64,000 bases of DNA from the NCBI GenBank assembly GCA_051888795.1, contig JBJFCD010000213.1, positions 1 to 64,000 on the forward strand. Reading direction: 5' to 3'. Made by a program: the position numbers and the translations under genes. Position 1 is the stretch's first letter. Each line of letters begins with the position of its first letter. A model generated the notes under the pieces. It did not search any database. It was not told where the DNA came from and saw nothing but the letters and a program-made list of their open reading frames with translations. The stretch is from MD308 sp051888795. Lineage in GTDB: Bacteria; Bacillota; Clostridia; Lachnospirales; Lachnospiraceae. This document shows, one piece after another, positions 26,353 through 34,574 of the stretch.

Positions 26353-27150
26353 CTAACATTCTTCCGGAAGTTTTTCAATCTTTACTCTCTGTATAATATT
26401 ATCATCAACTAAAAGCACTGTAAACCGGTAACCTTCATACTCAATCACACATTTTTCATCTTCAGCAGGAATCCGTTCCAATTGATCGATCAAAAATCCA
26501 TTCAGCGTCTCATAATCTTCTTTATCAAACTTGATTGGCAGAATGTCTTCCAGGTCCTCCAGATCTGTAAGACCATTGACAAGATAGCTTCCGGTAGTCA
26601 AACAGACAATCTCCTTTTCTTCCACGTCATGCTCATCAAGAATATTCCCCACAAGTTCCTCCAAAATGTCTTCCATCGCAACAAGACCACTGGTCTGCCC
26701 ATATTCGTCAAGAACGATAACAATATGATTCTGCGTAGCCTGCATCTCTTTAAAAAGAGTATCAATACTTTTTGTCTCAGGTATGAATGTTACAGGTCTT
26801 ATGTATTCATCAAGCTGTCCTACCGGAACCTGACGTTTTTCTTTTTTCAGATAACATGTCATTGCATCTCTGAGATGAAGAAAACCTGTTATTTCATCAA
26901 TATCTTCTCTGTAAATCGGAAATCTGGAAAACTTTTCATTGAGCATAAATAAAAGAGCATCCTCCAGTTTTTCTTCTCCGTCAATCGCAACAATGTTTTT
27001 TCTGTGGGTCATAATATCTTTCGCGTCTTTGTCCATATAGCGAAAGATATTTCTGATCAGCGCTGCCGCCTCTTTTTTCATCCTTTCATCCATCTCTTCT
27101 TCTGCCTGAAATATCTGTCGTATCTTTTGAAACAAATTACCTTCGTCCAT
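26353..27150 (-). CDS. CorC/HlyC-type CBS-domain protein
   Basis: This 265-residue soluble protein has a short helical start, then two CBS domains (from MTHRKNIVAIDGEEKLEDAL to VIVLDEYGQTSGLVAMEDIL). The C-terminal CorC_HlyC domain (TLNGFLIDQLERIP, then IEYEGYRFTVLLVDDN) comes last. The N-terminal DUF21 membrane domain of the longer hemolysin-like transporters is absent, as in E. coli CorC, which influences Mg/Co export. The ribosome binding site is weak: the closest GGAG is about 14 bases upstream of the ATG. It follows mazF by 23 bases. Confidence 0.85.
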   Translation of the reverse strand: MDEGNLFQKIRQIFQAEEEMDERMKKEAAALIRNIFRYMDKDAKDIMTHRKNIVAIDGEEKLEDALLFMLNEKFSRFPIYREDIDEITGFLHLRDAMTCYLKKEKRQVPVGQLDEYIRPVTFIPETKSIDTLFKEMQATQNHIVIVLDEYGQTSGLVAMEDILEELVGNILDEHDVEEKEIVCLTTGSYLVNGLTDLEDLEDILPIKFDKEDYETLNGFLIDQLERIPAEDEKCVIEYEGYRFTVLLVDDNIIQRVKIEKLPEEC

Positions 27151-27173
27151 TCTGATTTTATTAAACTCCTTTG

Positions 27174-27521
27174 CTATGTATGAAGCTCAAAACTTATTTT
27201 CAAAGCTTCATCTACTTTGTTCATAATTTCTTTATCTAAATGACACACAAGACTCTTAAGTCTCTGTTTGTCAATAGTTCTGACCTGTTCCAGTAAAATT
27301 ACTGAATTTTTTACAATCTGGCATTTTCTTGCATCCAGCTCCACATGGGTAGGAAGTTTCGCTTTATTCATGCGAGACGTAATCGCCGCACAGATCACTG
27401 TCGGGCTATGTTTGTTTCCCACATCATTCTGTATAATGAGCACCGGGCGTATTCCGCCCTGCTCTGAGCCCACTACAGGGCTAAGATCCGCATAATAAAT
27501 ATCTCCACGTTTTACCTGCAC
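27174..27521 (-). CDS. MazF/PemK (NdoA-type) endoribonuclease toxin
   Basis: This is a 115-residue sequence-specific mRNA interferase. VKRGDIYYADLSPVVGSEQG, then RPVLIIQNDVGNKHSPTVI and ITSRMNKAKLPTHV are characteristic of the NdoA/MazF fold. I placed the start at the GTG 27521, 9 bases after GGAGA. An in-frame GTG at 27530 touches that site and would add three residues. The gene sits directly after alr as in B. subtilis alr-ndoAI-ndoA, but only about 110 bases separate the two, too few for a normal antitoxin gene. A 19-codon ORF lies in that space. Confidence 0.9.
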   Translation of the reverse strand: MQVKRGDIYYADLSPVVGSEQGGIRPVLIIQNDVGNKHSPTVICAAITSRMNKAKLPTHVELDARKCQIVKNSVILLEQVRTIDKQRLKSLVCHLDKEIMNKVDEALKISFELHT

Positions 27522-27538
27522 TCTATTCACTCTCCGAT

Positions 27539-27598
27539 TTACTTAGATAAAATTAGTATTTCCATCTTTTTCGGATGTATTCCATAGAGTTTTGTCAT
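27539..27598 (-). CDS. Possible 19-codon micro-ORF between alr and mazF
   Basis: The sequence reads MTKLYGIHPKKMEILILSK with a stop two bases before the GGAGA site of mazF. A GGGAAAG lies directly before the ATG. It could be a leader peptide that couples translation to mazF, a decayed antitoxin remnant, or chance. Nothing in it looks like a MazE DNA-binding domain. Confidence 0.3.
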   Translation of the reverse strand: MTKLYGIHPKKMEILILSK

Positions 27599-27631
27599 TT
27601 CTTTCCCGTGTCCATGCGGCGGAATGATTAT

Positions 27632-28801
27632 TTAGAAATAGTCTCTCTGTTCGATCACTTCTCCATGGCGAAGATATTCGTGTGGAATTCTCTTCCCGAG
27701 ATCACAGACAAATTCATAGCTGAATCTGCCAGACAGTTCACTAAGCTCTTCTACCGTAATACTGTCTTCTCCATCCTGACCGATCAATGTGACTCTGTCT
27801 TCAAATTTTACATGTTCAATATCTGTTACATCAACCATTAGCTGATCCATGCAGATACGCCCGAGAATCTTCGCTCTTTTACCGTGGATCAGGACTTCCC
27901 CTATATTGGAAAGACTTCTCGGATATCCATCACCATATCCAACCGGGATCGTAGCAATTTTTGTCGGTTTATCTGTCACATAAGTACCGCCGTAGCTGAC
28001 CAGTGTCCCCTCTTCTACCCATTTCACATGTGCCACATGACTGATGAGCTCCAGTGCCGGCTGCAGCGGAACTTTATCTCTGTCAACTTCATTAGAAGGA
28101 TATAATCCGTAGGTGGAAATACCTGCTCTCACAAGATCCATATTTGCATCCGGCAGATCAATGATACCTGCACTGTTCGAACAATGGTAATAACGGAAAG
28201 TAATATCTCTCTGTGACAATTTTTTCTTCATCCACAGATATTTCTCAATCTGATTCTCAGTAAATGATTTATCAATTTCGTCAGCCTTTGAAAAATGTGT
28301 AAACATACCTTCCATAACCAGGTTCGGAAGTGCCGCAATTTTTGCGATTTCATCAACACTTTCCTCATCTACCATAAATCCCAGCCTTGACATGCCTGTA
28401 TCAATCTTAATATGAATGTAAGCTCTTTTGCCCATTTCTCCCGCAAGTTCTGAAATCTCTTTTGCCATCTCATATGTGTAAACTGTGATACGGATATCAT
28501 TGGCAATGGAAATTTCTCTTCTATGTGGGAAAATGCATCCGAGTACAAGGACCGGTTTTGTAATACCGCCTTTTCGCAGGTAAAATGCCTCATCTACCGT
28601 TGCAACAGCAAATCCCCAGATATATCTTTTTGCGGAAAGTACTCTTGCGATCGGAAGCGCTCCGTGACCGTACCCGTCTGTCTTCACAACGGCGATCATC
28701 CTCGCGTCATCCTTGATATTATTTTTCATCATCTCGATATTATACTCAATTGCATCGAGATTTACTCTTGCGCAAACCCTTTTGTAATCTTTAACACTCA
28801 T
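27632..28801 (-). CDS. alr: Alanine racemase
   Basis: This PLP enzyme interconverts L- and D-alanine, supplying D-Ala for peptidoglycan. It is 389 residues long. The cofactor lysine is Lys40 in AVVKTDGYGHGALP. The second-half catalytic tyrosine is expected in EEGTLVSYGGTYVT, and ATIPVGYGDGYPRSL is the conserved C-terminal-domain motif, followed by GRICMDQLMVDVT. The start is 38 bases after nnr, the usual Firmicutes neighbour. Confidence 0.96.
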   Translation of the reverse strand: MSVKDYKRVCARVNLDAIEYNIEMMKNNIKDDARMIAVVKTDGYGHGALPIARVLSAKRYIWGFAVATVDEAFYLRKGGITKPVLVLGCIFPHRREISIANDIRITVYTYEMAKEISELAGEMGKRAYIHIKIDTGMSRLGFMVDEESVDEIAKIAALPNLVMEGMFTHFSKADEIDKSFTENQIEKYLWMKKKLSQRDITFRYYHCSNSAGIIDLPDANMDLVRAGISTYGLYPSNEVDRDKVPLQPALELISHVAHVKWVEEGTLVSYGGTYVTDKPTKIATIPVGYGDGYPRSLSNIGEVLIHGKRAKILGRICMDQLMVDVTDIEHVKFEDRVTLIGQDGEDSITVEELSELSGRFSYEFVCDLGKRIPHEYLRHGEVIEQRDYF

Positions 28802-28839
28802 ATAATACCCCTTTCCAGATTTATATTTCTTTTCTACTT

Positions 28840-30336
28840 CTATCGTTCTAAGTATTTTGTAATCATGGAGATATGATACATCAAATCTTCTGCCAGCACG
28901 CTGTAACTTCCTTTTTCCTTCCGTGCAAGATCTCCTGATCTCCCGTGAATGAATGTTCCGAGAACCGCTGCATCATAAGGCAGCATTCCCTGTGCCAGGA
29001 ACCCTGTGATCACCCCTGCAAGGATATCTCCGGAGCCAGCTTTTGCCATGCAGCTGTTGCCGGAACAATTCAGCACAGTTCTCTCACCCTTTTTCCCTGT
29101 CAACGTTCTGGAATCCTTTAACACGCAGGTAAAATCTGTCTCTTCTGTAAATTCTTTCAGAACATTCAATCGGTCTTTTTTTATATCTTCCACCGAAATA
29201 TTACATAGTCTGGACATCTCTTTCATATGTGGTGTCAAAATATACTTATGATGTCTCACCAGCCCAAGATAATCCGCATGCTCTGCCAACAGATTCAAAC
29301 CATCTGCATCAATCACACAAGGCACCTCACACTGCTCCAATGTTGTTTTGAGTATATTCTGTGAAACAATCCCCATACCGATTCCGGAACCGATACACAC
29401 GACATCTGCCCACTTTATGAGCTTCAAAAGCTCTTCCTCACAGTAAGCATCATAGGTAGTGATAATTGCTTCCGGCAAAAGCTGCTGCAAGATCACCCTG
29501 TTTTCCTCAGGTGTATAGATTCTCACCAGCCCTGCACCGGACATATAAGCAGATTTCGCATTAAAATAAGCAGCACCGCTCATTCCTTTGCTTCCTGCTA
29601 TTATAAGAGCTTTTCCGAACGTACCCTTGTTGGAATCTTCTTTTCTGCAGGGAAGCATCTTTTTATAATCTCTTTCTTCAAACCGTACCGGAACCTCTAT
29701 ATCCTGTCTTAACGGCTCATCACTGATTCCGATATCTGCAACTGTCACCTGTCCGGAATACTCTTTCCCTGGATAAAGCTCCATTCCAAATTTAGTGTGT
29801 TGAAAAGTCACCGTGTAATCTGCCCGGAATGCGATTCCCATAATATTGCCGGTATCTGCCGAGATTCCCGATGGAATATCAACTGCAAATTTTACCGCTC
29901 CGCTTTGATTCATCCGATCTAACAGATGAACATATCTTCCTTCAATATTTCTGCTAAGTCCCACTCCGAAAAGAGCATCTATTATAATACTATATTCTCC
30001 GGCAATAAATTCGTTGTCAACAACTCCACCTGCTTCTTCAAACATCTCTACCTGTTTTTTACATTCAGGTGTACAGTGATCTCGATTTCCTGCCATTACA
30101 GCTGTAACTTTATAACCGTTCGTCAAAAGAAGCCGTCCGATTGCAAATCCATCTCCTCCGTTATTTCCGGAGCCACAGACAATACACACCCAGGACATAT
30201 CCTGTTTCGATTCCATAAGAAACCTTACACAGCTTTCTGCCGCTCTCTCCATAAGTTCCAGTGAAGGAACTCCTAATGTATGAATCGTGTAACTGTCCGC
30301 TGCTTTCATCTGGCCGGCACCCGGCAAATATTCCAT
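28840..30336 (-). CDS. nnr: Bifunctional NAD(P)H-hydrate epimerase / ADP-dependent dehydratase
   Basis: This 498-residue fusion repairs hydrated NADH and NADPH. The N-terminal epimerase part (about 1-215) shows MERAAESCVRF, VCGSGNNGGDGFAIGRLL and IIIDALFGVGLSR. The C-terminal dehydratase (about 225-498, ribokinase-like) shows GTFGKALIIAGSKGMSGAAY, CVIDADGLNLLA and AKAGSGDILAGVITGFLAQG. GGAGAG precedes the ATG. It opens the run nnr-alr-mazF-corC-yebC. Confidence 0.94.
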   Translation of the reverse strand: MEYLPGAGQMKAADSYTIHTLGVPSLELMERAAESCVRFLMESKQDMSWVCIVCGSGNNGGDGFAIGRLLLTNGYKVTAVMAGNRDHCTPECKKQVEMFEEAGGVVDNEFIAGEYSIIIDALFGVGLSRNIEGRYVHLLDRMNQSGAVKFAVDIPSGISADTGNIMGIAFRADYTVTFQHTKFGMELYPGKEYSGQVTVADIGISDEPLRQDIEVPVRFEERDYKKMLPCRKEDSNKGTFGKALIIAGSKGMSGAAYFNAKSAYMSGAGLVRIYTPEENRVILQQLLPEAIITTYDAYCEEELLKLIKWADVVCIGSGIGMGIVSQNILKTTLEQCEVPCVIDADGLNLLAEHADYLGLVRHHKYILTPHMKEMSRLCNISVEDIKKDRLNVLKEFTEETDFTCVLKDSRTLTGKKGERTVLNCSGNSCMAKAGSGDILAGVITGFLAQGMLPYDAAVLGTFIHGRSGDLARKEKGSYSVLAEDLMYHISMITKYLER

Positions 30337-30411
30337 AATCTCTCCTTTTCTTCACTCAGCTAAAACTTCTTGTCTAAATCCAATAAAACTCTCCCGTCTT
30401 ATATACAAAAG

Positions 30412-30460
30412 AACGTGTAAAGACAAGCCGGATTTATCAAACGGCCTGTCACTACACGTT
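30412..30460. terminator. Terminator after rex
   Basis: The outer arms aacgtgta/tacacgtt and inner arms gacaagccg/cggcctgtc pair with small internal loops, with T runs on both strands (GTTTTTTCG on the plus). It lies just after the rex stop and separates rex from nnr. Confidence 0.82.
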
Positions 30461-30466
30461 TTTTCG

Positions 30467-31114
30467 CTATGATTCTTTATGTTCCTGTTTATGTCTGCTG
30501 ATATTATAGGATAACTGCATCAGACTCTCTGATAAATGTACATTCTCTACAATAATATCATCCGGCAATGACAAATCAGTATGTGCAAAATTCCAAATGG
30601 CCTTTACACCATTCTCTACCAAAAGGTTCGCCACTTCAATTGCCTTTTCTTTTGGGATCGTAAGTACACCAATCTCAACTTCATTGTTCTGAACAAATTC
30701 CTTCAGCTCATCCATCATACGGATCGGAACTCCTCGAATCGTCATACCCTGGAGTCTCGGATTCACATCAAAAATACCTCTTAAAATGAATCCTCTCTTT
30801 TCAAATGCTGCGTAGTTCGCAAGCGCCTGTCCCAGATTTCCTGCTCCTATAATAATAATGTTATGGTCCTCTTCCAGGCCAAGAATCTTTCCAATCTCTG
30901 TATATAAATATTTGACATTGTAGCCATAGCCTTGCTGTCCAAAGCCACCAAAATTATTAAGATCCTGTCGAATCTGGGAAGCTGTGACTTTCATTCTTTT
31001 ACTCAGATCATTTGAAGAGATTCTTTCTACTCCGTTTTCCAGAAGCTCTCCTAAATATCTGTAATATCTTGGCAGTCTGCGAATAACCGCCTGAGAAATC
31101 TCTCTGTCTTCCAC
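30467..31114 (-). CDS. rex: Redox-sensing transcriptional repressor Rex
   Basis: Rex represses fermentation and respiration genes and leaves DNA when NADH rises. The 215-residue protein has an N-terminal winged helix (VIRRLPRYYRYLGELLENGV, then ISSNDLSKRMKVTASQIRQD). An NAD-binding Rossmann domain (IIIIGAGNLGQALANYAAFE) and a C-terminal domain-swap helix follow. The start codon is GTG, with GGAAGGTG upstream. Likely targets in this window are redox genes, but I see no clear full Rex palindrome. Its own promoter spacer holds a single half-site-like TTATCACAA. Confidence 0.95.
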   Translation of the reverse strand: MEDREISQAVIRRLPRYYRYLGELLENGVERISSNDLSKRMKVTASQIRQDLNNFGGFGQQGYGYNVKYLYTEIGKILGLEEDHNIIIIGAGNLGQALANYAAFEKRGFILRGIFDVNPRLQGMTIRGVPIRMMDELKEFVQNNEVEIGVLTIPKEKAIEVANLLVENGVKAIWNFAHTDLSLPDDIIVENVHLSESLMQLSYNISRHKQEHKES

Positions 31115-31146
31115 TTTGTTTCACCTTCCATTCCTTGTATGGATTT

Positions 31147-31175
31147 ATTATAGTAAATTGTGATAATAAAGTCAA
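31147..31175 (-). promoter_or_regulatory. Sigma-A promoter of rex
   Basis: Minus-strand TTGACT, exactly 17 bases and TATAAT. The spacer contains TTATCACAA, resembling one half of a Rex operator, which hints at autoregulation. The rex GTG is 33 bases downstream. Confidence 0.8.
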
Positions 31176-31183
31176 ACTTTTAG

Positions 31184-31211
31184 TTGTTTTTTCTTTCATT
31201 TTCGCTATAAT
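31184..31211 (+). promoter_or_regulatory. Sigma-A promoter of the ABC-F gene
   Basis: Plus-strand TTGTTT, 16 bases and TATAAT end 46 bases before the ATG at 31258. It is divergent from the rex promoter. Confidence 0.65.
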
Positions 31212-31257
31212 TAAATGGAATGTGATATTTTTTATATGACAAATTAAGGAGGACGAT

Positions 31258-33177
31258 ATGATATTAGCATGTCACCAGATCAGTAAAGCCTTCGGTGAAG
31301 AAGTGATCGTCACTGATGGCTCTTTTCATATAGAGGAACATGAAAAAACCGCTCTTGTAGGTCCAAATGGTGCCGGAAAATCCACAATACTCAAGATGAT
31401 TGTAGGCGAGCTTTCTCTTGATTCCGGAAAAGTTGTTCTGACAAAAGGAAAGACTCTCGGCTACCTGGCACAACATCAGGAAATGTCCGGTGACAATTCC
31501 ATTTATCAGGAAGTAAAGACTGCAAAGTCATATATTATTGAAATTGAAAAGAGACTCCGTCAGATTGAATTTGAGATGAAACATTTATCCGGAAACGATC
31601 TGGAAAATCTTATGGAAACCTATAATCGTCTGACGGCGCAATTCGAGCGTGAGAACGGTTATGCATATGAAAGTGAGATCACCGGTGTTTTAAAAGGTCT
31701 AGGTTTTACAGAGGATGAATTTTCAAAGCCTGTAAACACCCTCTCCGGCGGGCAGAAGACTCGCGTATCCCTGGGTAAACTCCTGCTCACAAAACCGGAT
31801 ATTCTCCTTCTAGACGAGCCTACAAACCACTTGGATCTCAATTCGATCACATGGCTGGAAACCTATCTTTTAAATTATCCTGGCGCAGTTCTGATTGTGT
31901 CCCACGATCGATATTTTCTTAATCGCGTAGTGACAAAGGTTGTTGAGATTGAAAACGGAGAGCTTATGACATATCTCGGAAATTACAGCCAGTATGCTGA
32001 GAAGAAAAAGATGCTCCGTGATGCAAGGCTAAAAGAATACTTAAATCAGCAACAGGAAATCAAACATCAGGAGGCAGTTATCGAAAAGCTTCGCTCTTTT
32101 AACCGGGAAAAATCCATCAAGCGTGCAGAAAGTCGTGAAAAAATGTTGGAAAAGATAAAACCGGTCGAAAAACCGATTCAGACTAATACCGAGATTCATC
32201 TAAAACTTGAGCCATCCTGTACGAGCGGAAACGATGTTCTATCTGTAGAACATTTAAGCAAAGCTTTCCCTCCTCATACTCTGTTTGAAGACATAAGCTT
32301 TGAGATCAAACGTGGAGAACATGTTGCAATCATTGGAGACAACGGAACCGGAAAGACAACACTTTTAAAAATATTAAATAACGTTATTCAGGCTGACAGC
32401 GGCTCTTACAGACTCGGAACCAACGTTCAGATTGGCTATTATGACCAGGAACACCATGTACTCCATATGGACAAGACCATTTTTGAAGAGATATCTGATG
32501 ATTATCCTGATCTCACAAATACAGAAATCCGAAATATGCTTGCAGCTTTTCTTTTTACCGGAGATGATGTTTTTAAATTGATCGGAGATTTAAGCGGTGG
32601 TGAGCGCGGACGTGTCTCTCTGGCCAAGCTGATGCTGTCAGAAGCCAACTTTCTCATCCTCGACGAGCCAACAAACCATTTGGATATTACGTCAAAGGAA
32701 ATTCTAGAAAAAGCATTAAATGATTACACCGGCACAGTACTCTACGTCTCACATGACCGATATTTTATAAATCAGACTGCAACACGGATCCTTGATCTTG
32801 TAAATCATACCTTTATAAATTATATCGGAAATTACGACTATTATCTGGAGAAGAAAGAAGAACTTACGCAAGCTTACTCTGACACAACTATCCCGTCTTC
32901 CACAGATGAAACCCGGGAAGATACTTCTGAATCTAAGCTAAGCTGGCAGGAGCAGAAAGAAGCTCAGGCAAAAGAACGCAAACGTATAAATGACTTAAAA
33001 AAGACCGAAGAAACAATTGCCAAATTAGAAGAGCGAAATGCCAAAATTGATGAACTTATGACTCAGGAGGAAATATACACTAACTCCGTCAAATGCCAGG
33101 AACTGGCACATGAAAAAACAGATATCAATAATCAGCTCGAAGAGCTTTATGAAAAATGGGAAACTCTTGCAGAATAA
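31258..33177 (+). CDS. ABC-F family ATPase (ribosome-associated type)
   Basis: This 639-residue protein has two ABC domains and no membrane segments, so it is ABC-F. Walker A motifs are VGPNGAGKST and IGDNGTGKTT; signatures are LSGGQKTRVSLGKLLL and LSGGERGRVSLAKLML; Walker B motifs are both LDEPTNHLD. The linker between them is charged and helical (from about residue 240), and the C-terminal ~80 residues form a Lys/Glu coiled coil. Such proteins act at the ribosomal E/P sites in translation control or antibiotic protection. The features look like the housekeeping YdiF/Uup type, but resistance cannot be excluded. AAGGAGG precedes the ATG. Confidence 0.92.
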   Translation: MILACHQISKAFGEEVIVTDGSFHIEEHEKTALVGPNGAGKSTILKMIVGELSLDSGKVVLTKGKTLGYLAQHQEMSGDNSIYQEVKTAKSYIIEIEKRLRQIEFEMKHLSGNDLENLMETYNRLTAQFERENGYAYESEITGVLKGLGFTEDEFSKPVNTLSGGQKTRVSLGKLLLTKPDILLLDEPTNHLDLNSITWLETYLLNYPGAVLIVSHDRYFLNRVVTKVVEIENGELMTYLGNYSQYAEKKKMLRDARLKEYLNQQQEIKHQEAVIEKLRSFNREKSIKRAESREKMLEKIKPVEKPIQTNTEIHLKLEPSCTSGNDVLSVEHLSKAFPPHTLFEDISFEIKRGEHVAIIGDNGTGKTTLLKILNNVIQADSGSYRLGTNVQIGYYDQEHHVLHMDKTIFEEISDDYPDLTNTEIRNMLAAFLFTGDDVFKLIGDLSGGERGRVSLAKLMLSEANFLILDEPTNHLDITSKEILEKALNDYTGTVLYVSHDRYFINQTATRILDLVNHTFINYIGNYDYYLEKKEELTQAYSDTTIPSSTDETREDTSESKLSWQEQKEAQAKERKRINDLKKTEETIAKLEERNAKIDELMTQEEIYTNSVKCQELAHEKTDINNQLEELYEKWETLAE

Positions 33178-33202
33178 ACTGCAGGAGTTTCCCATTTTTT
33201 TT
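33152..33202 (+). terminator. Terminator of the ABC-F gene, starting inside the coding end
   Basis: A 15-bp perfect stem (arms 33152-33166 and 33185-33199), extended by tgca/tgca after one wobble, is followed by an eight-base T run. The left arm lies in the last nine codons of the ABC-F gene. On the minus strand the same hairpin would end the membrane-pair transcript that stops at 33201. Confidence 0.9.
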
Positions 33203-33518
33203 ACGCCTTTGTCCTATGCAGTGTTTTTCTTACAACATCCTTAGGATCTTTTACCAACAGTATGACGAGCCAGATTATCAATCCGAAAGCGACTACAGAA
33301 ATTCCCAAAAAGAAATCATTCACCATATCTGCCAAAGCAGGGGTAAAATATTCTGCTTTCAGCTCCGCATACTCAAAAATAGCATCCACTGTCCACATCA
33401 GGGAAGCTCCCCAATACATCAGACTTAATGTTCCAACCTTCATTTGATTATCACTGTCTTTCTGATACCATATGACCGTAGTAATAATCGCAGCAAAAAC
33501 AGTAGTCAGTAATGTCAT
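33201..33518 (-). CDS. Unrecognised membrane protein, second of a pair
   Basis: This 105-residue protein has three hydrophobic segments: LLTTVFAAIITTVIWY at the start, GTLSLMYWGASLMWTVDAIF, and FFLGISVVAFGLIIWLVILL. The C-terminus is basic (RKTLHRTKA). It has a strip of charged and aromatic residues (EYAELKAEYF) between segments 2 and 3. Its ATG overlaps the stop of the upstream membrane gene (TAATG), so the two are translationally coupled and probably form a complex. I do not recognise a family with known function. Confidence 0.75.
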   Translation of the reverse strand: MTLLTTVFAAIITTVIWYQKDSDNQMKVGTLSLMYWGASLMWTVDAIFEYAELKAEYFTPALADMVNDFFLGISVVAFGLIIWLVILLVKDPKDVVRKTLHRTKA

Positions 33519-33934
33519 TATGCTCCCTCCTCACTTGTCTGAATATCTGTCTGTGGGCGTTTTTCAATAACATTTGATACAGCAACCATGCCAATCCAGA
33601 CAGCAGTGACAAGAACTGCCATTGTAACACCGACTGTAGACATCTCATGTAACATTGAAGCAGCATCAGACGGATTACTTGCTGCCGTCAAAAACGGGAA
33701 CCACGGCACTACCTCGCCATGCCATACATGCTCAAAAGCAAGAAGCAAAGATCCACCCCATAACATATTATTCAACCATTTCAGCTTGTGAGAAAAAGGC
33801 GTTCTTACACCTTTATCATCTGTTATTTCCTGACATTCTGATGTAAGCCCCTCCTTTTTTTCTTTTTCCTGAATTGCCTTTGTTGCTACTGTAGATACAA
33901 TTGCTTCTGCAGTAGGTACTAAAAAACACGCCAT
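33518..33934 (-). CDS. Unrecognised membrane protein, first of a pair
   Basis: This 138-residue protein starts MACFLVPTAEAIVSTVATKA. A charged, soluble stretch (about 22-48) follows. Then come KLKWLNNMLWGGSLLLAFEH, the striking VWHGEVVPWFPFLTA and a membrane segment (VTMAVLVTAVWIGMVAVSNV), ending in an acidic tail. The protein has two or three membrane segments. The His/Trp/Glu-rich HVWHGEVVPWF motif might bind a metal or cofactor, but I do not know the function. GGAAGGAGG precedes the ATG. Confidence 0.75.
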   Translation of the reverse strand: MACFLVPTAEAIVSTVATKAIQEKEKKEGLTSECQEITDDKGVRTPFSHKLKWLNNMLWGGSLLLAFEHVWHGEVVPWFPFLTAASNPSDAASMLHEMSTVGVTMAVLVTAVWIGMVAVSNVIEKRPQTDIQTSEEGA

Positions 33935-33994
33935 ATAAACTCCTCCTTCCTTTTCGTTTATATGAAATCAATCAAAACCTTATACTGCACAAAA

Positions 33995-34030
33995 AAAGCA
34001 TATAATCTCCTTCAGGAAACTATATGCTTT
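33995..34030 (-). terminator. Terminator after the DUF3842 gene
   Basis: The perfect 10-bp arms aaagcatata and tatatgcttt with a 16-base loop are followed on the minus strand by a run of seven Ts. It lies about 110 bases past the DUF3842 stop. The rest of 33935-34142 shows no gene. Confidence 0.82.
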
Positions 34031-34142
34031 CATTAACATACATCTAAAACAATATAAAGCTTTGTAAATTCATATAAACACTTCTGTGTTTTTACCGGAT
34101 TCATATCCATCTACATCATTCTAGCATTCGATAAATAAACTG

Positions 34143-34553
34143 TCAACGGTTAATTTCCTTTTTTAACCACACCAGAATAGATGTAATGATATCGCCAATC
34201 GATACAGATGTAACTCCAAGTACAATGTTGTCACACTGATTAATTGGAATTAACAATCTTTTCGCATTGCTTTGGCCAATGGCGGCCGCCATTGTGGGTG
34301 TAACTTCACCAAACATTGAATCCGCGATCACAATACCTATCGGACCTATTATGACGTCTGCCTTTCTGCTCCCTACAACAACTGCATTTTCTCCTGTCGC
34401 AGCATGATCAGCACCAGCTTTGAGCATATTTGCAGTGGCAGTTGAATTTGTTCCGACAGCGGTTATCAATATATCAGGATAATTTTTTTTGATTGCAGAC
34501 ACGATTTGTTTTCCAATTCCGCCTCCCTGAGCATCAATTACTAAAATATTCAC
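34143..34553 (-). CDS. DUF3842 family protein
   Basis: This 136-residue protein has a Rossmann-like start, MNILVIDAQGGGIGKQIVSA, then ITAVGTNSTATANMLKAGAD, VIIGPIGIVIADSMFGEVTP and IPINQCDNIVLGV. These match DUF3842, a Clostridia family of unknown function that looks like a small nucleotide-binding protein. The start codon is GTG with AGGAG 8 bases upstream. It follows the FMN-protein gene by 21 bases. Confidence 0.85.
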   Translation of the reverse strand: MNILVIDAQGGGIGKQIVSAIKKNYPDILITAVGTNSTATANMLKAGADHAATGENAVVVGSRKADVIIGPIGIVIADSMFGEVTPTMAAAIGQSNAKRLLIPINQCDNIVLGVTSVSIGDIITSILVWLKKEINR

Positions 34554-34574
34554 TCAAACAACTCCTATCTGAAT

